Part shown: positions 55,801-64,000 of the stretch, piece by piece
Layout: the number at the start of each line of letters is the position of its first letter
Position numbering within the stretch: position 1 is the first letter of the stretch
Assembly (NCBI RefSeq): GCF_030704205.1
Contig: NZ_CP131913.1
Span: 1,860,001-1,924,000, forward strand
DNA from: Halomonas alkalicola
Lineage (GTDB): Bacteria; Pseudomonadota; Gammaproteobacteria; Pseudomonadales; Halomonadaceae
DNA: 64,000 nt
Direction: 5' to 3'
The notes under the pieces: model-generated
Told to the model about the DNA's origin: nothing
Database searches by the model: none
Seen by the model: the letters and a program-made list of their open reading frames with translations, nothing else
Program-made: the position numbers and the translations under genes

Positions 55801-56280
55801 TCACGGCTGACCATCGACCGGGTCCTCGAACCTTGGCACCACGTGCGCCTGGTCGATGCTCTCGATCGGAAAGCAGTACTCCTCGCCGTCCATCTGGAGC
55901 AGCACCTCATCCCCCTCGACACCGGCCAGCAGGCCCTGGAACTTGCGTCGTCCCTCGAAGGGCACACGCAGCTTCAGCGCCACATCGTGGCCGCGATAGG
56001 GGGTGAACTGATCGAGGGTGTAGAGCGGACGGTCCATGCCCGGGGAGGAGACCTCGAGGCGATACTCGCCGCGGATCGGGTCCTCGACGTCGAACACCGC
56101 ACTTACCTGGCGACTGATGTCGGCGCAGTCGTCCACACTGACGCCATTCTCGTGATCGATGTAGATCACCAGACGGGAGTGCCTGCCCTGGGATTGAAAG
56201 TCGATGCCCCACAGCTCGAAACCCATGGCAGTGACCACGGGTTCGATCATTGCGTGCAGGGCTGCATCCTTGATTGCCAC
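55801..56280 (-). CDS. rimP: Ribosome maturation factor RimP
   Basis: 159 residues. 30S maturation factor. VVTAMGFELWGIDFQSQGRHSRLVIYIDHENGVSVDDCADISRQVSAVFDVEDPI and YRLEVSSPGMDRPL are the conserved stretches. First gene of the nusA-infB operon, 120 bases after the terminator that follows tRNA-fMet. Confidence 0.96.
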   Translation of the reverse strand: MAIKDAALHAMIEPVVTAMGFELWGIDFQSQGRHSRLVIYIDHENGVSVDDCADISRQVSAVFDVEDPIRGEYRLEVSSPGMDRPLYTLDQFTPYRGHDVALKLRVPFEGRRKFQGLLAGVEGDEVLLQMDGEEYCFPIESIDQAHVVPRFEDPVDGQP

Positions 56281-56399
56281 GAAAATATCGCTCCTACAGC
56301 CGTTGCATCAGGCACCTGGCCGGGAGTCATCAGGAAAGTCAGGTGGCTGATTGGCGTTGCCCGGAACAGCCGCCGGGCGCGCAACGCCCTGCATGCTGC

Positions 56400-56432
56400 T
56401 AACAAAAAGCCCCTTCACAGGAAGGGGCTTTC
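56400..56432 (-). terminator. Terminator after tRNA-fMet
   Basis: On the minus strand aagccccttc/gaaggggctt with a short loop is followed by TTTTTG. It lies between tRNA-fMet and rimP and limits read-through into the nusA operon. Confidence 0.85.
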
Positions 56433-56526
56433 AGAAGAAACCTGTATACCACTCCGGCAATCTGACCGCCCCTTCTCTTCGAACTTTAGCGCATGGACCG
56501 CAATTCGAAAGGCGTCAACCGGAAGA

Positions 56527-56603
<77 letters not shown>

Positions 56604-56722
56604 TCAATCTAGGTCGGTGATTCTACGCATCACCGCGACTTACGTCAAGGGATGCTCACCGCTATGCCAATCCTGCTGTCTGAAGGACCGCCTGTGCGCC
56701 CAGGGCGCTGCGGTGAATCAGA

Positions 56723-56809
56723 TGGTGCCGAAGGCGGGACTTGAACCCGCACGACCGTAAGGTCACTACCCCCTCAAGATAGCGTGTCTACCAATTCCAC
56801 CACTTCGGC
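56723..56809 (-). tRNA. leuU: tRNA-Leu (GAG anticodon)
   Basis: 87 bases on the minus strand with a long variable arm (tgaccttacggtcg), encoded CCA and anticodon loop cttgagg giving GAG. It lies between secG and tRNA-fMet, matching the secG-leuU arrangement of E. coli. Confidence 0.96.
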
Positions 56810-56839
56810 ATCAGGGGAGGCTGGAAACTGCGAAGCGAT

Positions 56840-57199
56840 CTAGCCGTCGCTTCCCTCCAGCACTGGCGCTGCATTATCCATACCTTGGGCACTGTCGTCA
56901 AGGGTCGGAATGCCGCGCTGCTGCTCGATCAGACGGGCGTCGGGAATTCCGGCCTCCGGCGCCTGGCTCGCCTGGGTGGCATACCAGGCCAGGGTCAGGG
57001 AGGTGGCGAAGAATGCCGCCGCCAGTACCGCGGTGCTCTTGGAGAGAAAACCGCCGCTGCCGCGGGAGCCGAATACGGTCTGGGAGGCACCGCCACCGAA
57101 GGCGGCACCGGCTTCGGCGCCCTTGCCCTGCTGCAGCAGGATAAGGACGACCAGGGCGATGGCGATCGCCACATGGATCATGAGAATGGCAACTTGCAT
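56840..57199 (-). CDS. secG: Preprotein translocase subunit SecG
   Basis: 119 residues. Small inner-membrane subunit of SecYEG. The first helix is MQVAILMIHVAIAIALVVLILLQ; QQGKGAEAGAAFGGGASQTVFGSRGSGGFLSK is the conserved loop, followed by a second helix and an acidic tail. It begins four bases after tpiA ends and is followed by tRNA-Leu. Confidence 0.95.
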   Translation of the reverse strand: MQVAILMIHVAIAIALVVLILLQQGKGAEAGAAFGGGASQTVFGSRGSGGFLSKSTAVLAAAFFATSLTLAWYATQASQAPEAGIPDARLIEQQRGIPTLDDSAQGMDNAAPVLEGSDG

Positions 57200-57203
57200 G
57201 GAA

Positions 57204-57953
57204 TCAACCTGCTGACTGACAGATGGCTAGAAAATCGTCGACCTTGAGCGAGGCACCGCCCACCAGGCCGCCGTCGATATCGGGTTGGGCGAGCAGCTCG
57301 GCGGCGTTGCCGGCATTCATGCTCCCCCCGTAGAGCAACCGCAGTCCATCGGCCAGCTCCCGGTCGTAGCTGGCCTGGTAGTCGCGAATACCGGCCATGA
57401 CCTCCTGGGCCTGCTCCGGCGTGGCGGTGCGACCGGTGCCGATGGCCCACACCGGTTCGTAGGCGATGACCACGCGCGGGCGCTGCTCCGGCTCCAGGCG
57501 CGACATCACGAACCCCACCTGGCGCAGCACCACCTCCATGGTGCGGCCGGCATCGCGCTCCTCGAGGGTCTCGCCCACGCAGAGCACCGGCGTCAGGCCG
57601 ACGCTGAGTGCGGCCAGCAGGCGATCGAAGACCTGCGCATCGCCCTCGCGATAGAGCTGGCGGCGCTCCGAATGCCCGACCAGGGCATAGCGCACGCCGA
57701 ACTCGCACAGCATGCGTCCGCTGACCTCGCCGGTATGCGCCCCGGAATGCAGCGGATTGAGCGACTGGGCGCCAAGCCGCAGCGGGGTGTCGGCGAAGGC
57801 GCGCCGCGCCGCATCCAGGTAGGGGAACGGAGGAAAGATCACGACCTCGATCCCCTCCGGCAGCTCGGCCTCGGCAAAGGCACGACCGAACGCCTCGACC
57901 AGATCGGCCGAGCCATTCATCTTCCAGTTGCCGGCAAGCAGCGGGGTACGCAT
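57204..57953 (-). CDS. tpiA: Triosephosphate isomerase TpiA
   Basis: 249 residues. Interconverts dihydroxyacetone phosphate and glyceraldehyde 3-phosphate. LLAGNWKMNGS (catalytic Lys), LVGHSERRQLY (catalytic His) and VIAYEPVWAIGTGRTATPEQAQEV (catalytic Glu) are all intact. Located between glmM and secG. Confidence 0.98.
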   Translation of the reverse strand: MRTPLLAGNWKMNGSADLVEAFGRAFAEAELPEGIEVVIFPPFPYLDAARRAFADTPLRLGAQSLNPLHSGAHTGEVSGRMLCEFGVRYALVGHSERRQLYREGDAQVFDRLLAALSVGLTPVLCVGETLEERDAGRTMEVVLRQVGFVMSRLEPEQRPRVVIAYEPVWAIGTGRTATPEQAQEVMAGIRDYQASYDRELADGLRLLYGGSMNAGNAAELLAQPDIDGGLVGGASLKVDDFLAICQSAG

Positions 57954-58020
57954 CGACTGTCCTCTTTCAAGGTGGAGCGAAATGGTATAGGAGCGGCCCT
58001 GTCAAGACAACCGGCCCCGC

Positions 58021-59382
58021 TCAGCCCAGCAGCGACTCGACCTCGGCGGCGATGCGTCGCGCCAGGCCGTCCACATCCAGATGGGGACGCCCCTCCACCA
58101 TCACGCGAATCAGCGGCTCGGTGCCGGAGGGGCGCAGCAGCACGCGCCCCTCGTCGCCCAGCTCGGCCTCCACCTCGGCCACCACCGCCTGGAGTTCCGG
58201 CCGCTCCATGAGCAGCGCCGCCTTGCTGCCCGGCGTGAGCCGCACGTTCACCAGCGCCTGGGGCGCCTTCTCCAGGCCGGCCAGCAGGCGCTGCAGCGGC
58301 TTCTCCTCGCGCACCATGATCGCCAGCACCTGCAGCGCCGAGACGATGCCGTCGCCGGTGGTCTGCACGTGGCCACAGACGATATGGCCCGAGGATTCGC
58401 CGCCCAGTTGCCAGCCCTTGGCGGCCAGCCGCTCCATCACGTAGCGGTCGCCCACCTTGGCGCGCTCGAAGGGCACGCCCATCTCCTCGAAGGCCGCCGC
58501 CAGGCCGAAGTTGGACATCAGGGTGCCCACCACGCCCCCGCCCAGCTCGCCGCGGGCGTGGCGGTCACGGGCGATCAGGTAGAGGATGTCGTCGCCGTCG
58601 ATCTCGCGACCGTCGGCATCCACCAGCAGCACGCGGTCGCCGTCGCCGTCGAAGGCCACGCCGAGGTCGGCGCCCTGCTGGATCACCGCCGCGCGCAGTG
58701 CCGCCGGGTGGGTGGAGCCGACCGCCTTGTTGATATTGAGGCCATCAGGGCTTGCACCGATCAGGCTCACCTCAGCGCCCAGCTCGCGGAACACGCTGGG
58801 GGCGATGTGGTAGGTCGCACCGTGGGCGCAGTCCAGCACCACCTTCAGGCCCGTCAGGCTCACCCGATCCGGCACCGTGGACTTGCAGAACTCGATATAG
58901 CGGCCGGCGGCATCGTCGATGCGAGCCACCTTGCCCAGCTGGTCGGCCGCCACCGTCGTCAGCGGCTCGTCGAGCATCGCCTCGATCTCCCCCTCGAGGG
59001 CATCGTCCAGCTTGGTCCCGGCGGTGGAGAAAAACTTGATGCCGTTGTCGGCGAAGGGGTTGTGGGAGGCCGAGATGACGATCCCGGCATCGGCACGGAA
59101 GGTGCGGGTCAGGTAGGCGATGCCGGGCGTCGGCATGGGGCCGAGCAGGGCCACGTCGACGCCGGCGGCGGAGAGCCCCGCCTCCAGCGCCGACTCGAAC
59201 ATGTAGCCGGAGATCCGGGTGTCCTTGCCGATCAGCACCCGCGGGCGGCGCTTGCCGCCGCGCGCGGCCAGCACGCGGCCGGTGGCCCAGCCCAGCTTGA
59301 GCATGAAATCCGCCGTGATGGGGGGCTCACCGACGGTTCCGCGGATTCCGTCGGTGCCGAAATAGCGTCGTGTCATCAGCAT
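58021..59382 (-). CDS. glmM: Phosphoglucosamine mutase GlmM
   Basis: 453 residues. Converts glucosamine-6-phosphate to the 1-phosphate for UDP-GlcNAc. [19 protein letters not shown], the phosphoserine loop [17 protein letters not shown], metal site [11 protein letters not shown] and C-terminal [17 protein letters not shown] are present. The start may be the ATG at 59382 or the second ATG at 59376, which shares one base with the folP stop; both are compatible with the family. Confidence 0.97.
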   Translation of the reverse strand: MLMTRRYFGTDGIRGTVGEPPITADFMLKLGWATGRVLAARGGKRRPRVLIGKDTRISGYMFESALEAGLSAAGVDVALLGPMPTPGIAYLTRTFRADAGIVISASHNPFADNGIKFFSTAGTKLDDALEGEIEAMLDEPLTTVAADQLGKVARIDDAAGRYIEFCKSTVPDRVSLTGLKVVLDCAHGATYHIAPSVFRELGAEVSLIGASPDGLNINKAVGSTHPAALRAAVIQQGADLGVAFDGDGDRVLLVDADGREIDGDDILYLIARDRHARGELGGGVVGTLMSNFGLAAAFEEMGVPFERAKVGDRYVMERLAAKGWQLGGESSGHIVCGHVQTTGDGIVSALQVLAIMVREEKPLQRLLAGLEKAPQALVNVRLTPGSKAALLMERPELQAVVAEVEAELGDEGRVLLRPSGTEPLIRVMVEGRPHLDVDGLARRIAAEVESLLG

Positions 59383-60230
59383 CCTTCCTTGAGTACGGCC
59401 CAGGTCATGTTCACCGCATCCACGCTGGGGGCCACGTCGTGGACACGCAGGATGCGGGCGCCACGCTCCACCGCCAGGGCCGTCAGCGCCAGCCCCCCGG
59501 GCAGGCGCTCCTCCACCGGACGCTCCAGCACCTTGCCGATCATGCTCTTGCGGGACATGCCCACCAGCAGCGGCAGCTCGAGCACCGCCAGGCGCTCCAG
59601 GCGATTTAGCAGGCGCAGGTTGTGCTCCACGGTCTTGCCGAAGCCGAACCCGGAGTCGACCAGCAGGCGCTCGCGGCGCAGGCCGGCCGCCTCGCAGGTG
59701 GCGACCCGCTCGGCGAGGTAGTCGACCACCGCTTCCTCGATGGGCACATCATAGCGGGGCGCCTGCTGCATGTCGCGGGGCTCGCCCTGGCGATGCATCA
59801 GGCAAACCGGCAGGCCCGTGCCGATTGCCGCGGCCAGGGCGCCCTCGCGCTCCAGGGCGCGCACGTCGTTGATCATGCCGGCCCCCAGGGCCGCGCTCTC
59901 GCGCATCACCTCGGGGCAGCTGGTATCCACCGAGACCAGGGCGTCCAGCTCGCGCACCAGGGCCTCCACCACCGGCGCGACCCGGTCGAGCTCCTGCTGG
60001 GACGAGACCTCATCGGCGCCGGGGCGGGTGGACTCGCCGCCCACGTCGATGATCGCCGCCCCCTCGGCCAGCATGCGCTCGGCGTGGCGCAGGGCGTCAT
60101 CCAGGGCCACATGGCGGCCGCCGTCGGAGAAGGAGTCGGGGGTGACGTTGAGGATCCCCATCACGCGGGGAAAGCTGAGGTCCAGCCGGTGGCGGCCGCA
60201 GGCGAGGGAGGCAAGGGTCGAAGTCATCAT
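59376..60230 (-). CDS. folP: Dihydropteroate synthase FolP
   Basis: 284 residues. Joins p-aminobenzoate and the pterin pyrophosphate made by FolK; target of sulfonamides. [50 protein letters not shown] and the C-terminal [11 protein letters not shown] are the expected motifs. It is coupled to glmM by overlap and lies downstream of ftsH. Confidence 0.97.
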   Translation of the reverse strand: MMTSTLASLACGRHRLDLSFPRVMGILNVTPDSFSDGGRHVALDDALRHAERMLAEGAAIIDVGGESTRPGADEVSSQQELDRVAPVVEALVRELDALVSVDTSCPEVMRESAALGAGMINDVRALEREGALAAAIGTGLPVCLMHRQGEPRDMQQAPRYDVPIEEAVVDYLAERVATCEAAGLRRERLLVDSGFGFGKTVEHNLRLLNRLERLAVLELPLLVGMSRKSMIGKVLERPVEERLPGGLALTALAVERGARILRVHDVAPSVDAVNMTWAVLKEGC

Positions 60231-60266
60231 GGCTCGTGGTGGCGGGAATCAGGGCTCATAATCGCA

Positions 60267-60292
60267 CAGGCGCCCCACGATGGGGGCGCCTG
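60267..60292 (-). terminator. Hairpin between ftsH and folP
   Basis: caggcgcccc pairs with ggggcgcctg across a short loop, 22 bases after the ftsH stop. On the minus strand the following bases are only weakly T-rich, so it may attenuate rather than stop transcription into folP. Confidence 0.55.
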
Positions 60293-60314
60293 TCAGGGGG
60301 TGGACGCTGCGGCT

Positions 60315-62306
<1,992 letters not shown>

Positions 62307-62503
62307 GGGACTACCCTCAATATCAGTAATCTTTCGGCCATATATGCGCCTGGCACATTGGACACTACAGGAGCCAGCTGCGTTCGGCCACCGCCGGCGC
62401 GCTGGCGCAGACGGTCCACCTCAGGCGCCACTCTGACACAGTTGCGCGCCGCTGTCCGGCAATCGTCCCGGTAGGCCAGGCCTATCGAGGCGATCGGCCG
62501 CCA

Positions 62504-63193
62504 TCAGCCGCGGAAGCCCTGCGCCAGCAGGTAGACCTCGCGGGAGCGCGCCCGGGAGGCATCCGGCTTGCGGGTCACCACCCGCGTGAAGCGCTCACGC
62601 AGGGTCTTCAGGTATTCGTCGAAGCCCTCGCCCTGGAACACCTTGGCCAGTAAGGTGCCGCCGGGGCGCAGGGTCTGGCCGGCCAGGTCCAGCGCCAGCT
62701 CCACCAGGTACATCGCCTGGGGCTGGTCGATGGCGGCCATGCCGCTCATGTTGGGGGCCATGTCAGACATCACCAGGTCCACCGGCCGGTCGCCCAGCAC
62801 CCCGAGGATCGCCTCGAGCACCGCCTCCTCGGTGAAGTCGCCCTGGATGAAGTCGACGCCGGCCAGGGCGTCCATCTCGAGGATGTCGGAAGCGATCACC
62901 ACCCCCTCGGTGCCGACCTTCTCGGCCGCCACCTGGCTCCAGCCGCCGGGGGCCGCACCGAGATCGATCACCGTCATGCCGGGCTTGAAGAGGCGATCCT
63001 TGTCGTCCAGCTCCAGCAGCTTGTAGCTGGCCCGGGAGCGATAGCCATCCTGCCAGGAACGCTGCACGTACTGGTCGTCGAAGTGCTCCTTCAGCCAGCC
63101 CTTGCTGGTCTTGCTGGCAGAGCCCTTGTTCGCGGCGCTCTTGCCGGCCGGCGCAGGGCCGGAGGCGGGAGATGTTGTGCGAGAACGAGCCAC
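62504..63193 (-). CDS. rlmE: 23S rRNA 2'-O-ribose methyltransferase RlmE (FtsJ/RrmJ)
   Basis: 229 residues. Methylates U2552 of 23S rRNA late in 50S assembly. [50 protein letters not shown] (SAM site), [11 protein letters not shown] and [14 protein letters not shown] hold the K-D-K-E catalytic set. The start is taken as the GTG at 63193 ([12 protein letters not shown]); its ribosome site is weak, and an upstream in-frame extension looks non-coding. A Ser/Ala-rich tail precedes the core. Divergent from yhbY. Confidence 0.92.
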   Translation of the reverse strand: MARSRTTSPASGPAPAGKSAANKGSASKTSKGWLKEHFDDQYVQRSWQDGYRSRASYKLLELDDKDRLFKPGMTVIDLGAAPGGWSQVAAEKVGTEGVVIASDILEMDALAGVDFIQGDFTEEAVLEAILGVLGDRPVDLVMSDMAPNMSGMAAIDQPQAMYLVELALDLAGQTLRPGGTLLAKVFQGEGFDEYLKTLRERFTRVVTRKPDASRARSREVYLLAQGFRG

Positions 63194-63398
63194 GGCATCA
63201 CCAGGAGTGGAGGGTAACGGACAGGCGCAGGAGCGAAATGCAGAAGGCGGCATGCCAGGAGGCCTGACGCCGGCCGATCCTTCGGAGAGGACCAGGCTCA
63301 GGGCGCGCACGGCGCGGCATTTCGCCGTAGCCATTTTCGGCGCCACGTTTTACGCGTACTATGGGGGGCTGCGCGCAACCAAGAAGATGCAAGATACC

Positions 63399-63725
63399 AT
63401 GAGCTTGTCACAGGCACAAAAGAAAGCATTTCGCAGCATCGGCCACCACCTGAACCCGGTGGTGACGGTCTCCGAGAACGGCATTTCCGAAGGAGTGCTG
63501 GCGGAGCTCGACCGGGCGCTCTCCGACCATGAGCTGATCAAGGTGAAGCTGGCCCTGCCGGAGCGCGACGACCGCGGCATCATTCTCGAGGAGCTGGTCG
63601 CCGCGAGCGGCGCCGAGCTGGTGCAGAAGATCGGCAAGATGGCGCTGCTCTATCGCAAGAACCCCCGGGTCAACCCGAAGCTCTCCAACGTCCAGCGCTT
63701 CGAGGGGCACCACGGGCGGCACTGA
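63399..63725 (+). CDS. yhbY: YhbY family CRM-domain RNA-binding protein
   Basis: 108 residues. MSLSQAQKKAFRSIGHHLNPVVTVSENGISEGVLAELDRAL and HELIKVKLA, with GKMALLYRKN, are the CRM/YhbY domain, which binds pre-50S particles. The ATG at 63399 is chosen because the family begins there; the longer upstream reading frame overlaps rlmE antisense. Adjacent rlmE and greA give the same neighbourhood as in E. coli. Confidence 0.93.
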   Translation: MSLSQAQKKAFRSIGHHLNPVVTVSENGISEGVLAELDRALSDHELIKVKLALPERDDRGIILEELVAASGAELVQKIGKMALLYRKNPRVNPKLSNVQRFEGHHGRH

Positions 63726-63750
63726 CCCCCAAGCGCCAAGCGACCCAGCA

Positions 63751-63786
63751 AAGAAGCCCCGCAGACGCGAGTCTGCGGGGCTTCTT
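63751..63786. terminator. Bidirectional terminator between yhbY and greA
   Basis: A perfect 16-bp stem (aagaagccccgcagac/gtctgcggggcttctt) around loop gcga, with A-rich and T-rich flanks. It suits both converging genes. Confidence 0.9.
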
Positions 63787-63847
63787 CTTGCCTGGCGTAC
63801 CCGCCGCCCGTCACCGAGCGGCTTGGTTGGCGCTCAAGGCCTGGCGC

Positions 63848-64000
63848 TTACAGGTGCTCGACGCTGCCGATCTCGTACTCGACGGTGCCGCCGGGGGTCT
63901 TGACCACCACCACGTCGCCCTCCTCCTTGCCGATCAGGGCGCGGGCGATGGGCGAGGTGACCGAGATCAGCCCCTGCTTGATGTCGGCCTCGTCCTCGCC
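63848..64000 (-). CDS. greA: Transcription elongation factor GreA (C-terminal part, cut by window end)
   Basis: The visible 50 residues read [20 protein letters not shown] then [28 protein letters not shown], the FKBP-like C-terminal domain of GreA, which rescues backtracked RNA polymerase. The N-terminal coiled coil is outside the window. Confidence 0.92.
   Translation of the reverse strand, partial: GEDEADIKQGLISVTSPIARALIGKEEGDVVVVKTPGGTVEYEIGSVEHL

Overview
The window reads as a chromosomal segment of a GC-rich gammaproteobacterium, most likely Halomonas or another member of the Halomonadaceae. The evidence is the high GC content, rRNA and protein sequences of gammaproteobacterial type, and gene order that follows Pseudomonas and E. 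coli blocks (pilU-pilT-yggS-proC-yggT-metXW; dksA-gluQ-cbrAB-crcZ-pcnB-folK-panBCD; greA/yhbY-rlmE-ftsH-folP-glmM-tpiA-secG-tRNA-Leu-tRNA-fMet-rimP-nusA-infB-rbfA-truB-rpsO-pnp). Nearly all of it is core genome. The only clear mobile element is one IS1380-type insertion sequence. The genus is inferred from recall, not from a database search.

Layout. 1-7.1 kb: mutY (cut by the window edge), an AsmA-family gene, a PanM-like acetyltransferase, then hisBHAF and a small outer-membrane protein gene. 7.1-14 kb: yjaG, an alkyltransferase-like gene, a glutamine amidotransferase homologue without its catalytic cysteine, mnmH-selD (tRNA selenation), radA, an NlpE-like lipoprotein and an AEC-family transporter. 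14.1-15.2 kb: hisC. 15.2-22.9 kb: a complete rRNA operon on the minus strand (16S, tRNA-Ile, tRNA-Ala, 23S, 5S) with tandem sigma70 promoters and two boxA sites. An IS1380 element with 5-bp target duplications sits between the two tRNA genes, a tRNA remnant lies near tRNA-Ile, and degenerate 5S pieces with terminators follow the operon. 23-36 kb: tyrS, anmK, pilU/pilT, yggS-proC-yggT, metX-metW, a DUF4426 gene, an aminotransferase fused in frame to sfsA, dksA and gluQ. 36-47 kb: a 58-residue membrane protein, cbrA, cbrB, a CrcZ-type RNA, pcnB, folK, panBCD and a thiolase. 47-64 kb: the large minus-strand translation/RNA-metabolism block, with yhbY divergent and greA cut by the edge.

Most interesting system. 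Between cbrB and pcnB lies a gene-free stretch of about 0.9 kb. It holds a strong -24/-12 (sigma54) promoter, an inverted TGTTACC/GGTAACA pair upstream, and an RNA of about 500 nt with nine A-rich AAN-repeat motifs. Seven of these motifs sit in the loops of separate GC-rich hairpins, and the transcript ends at a strong terminator. Position, promoter and motifs identify it as the CrcZ decoy RNA of the CbrAB-Crc/Hfq carbon catabolite repression cascade. The same TGTTACC motif recurs as a cluster in front of panBCD. PanD and its likely maturation/regulatory partner PanM are both in the window.

Sequence-quality caution. Three conserved genes (tyrS, yggS, infB) carry single small indels that break the frame, two of them at GGCC-type repeats. 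tyrS and infB are expected to be essential, so sequencing or assembly error is the first explanation. The direct repeat before cbrA and the aminotransferase-SfsA fusion deserve the same check.
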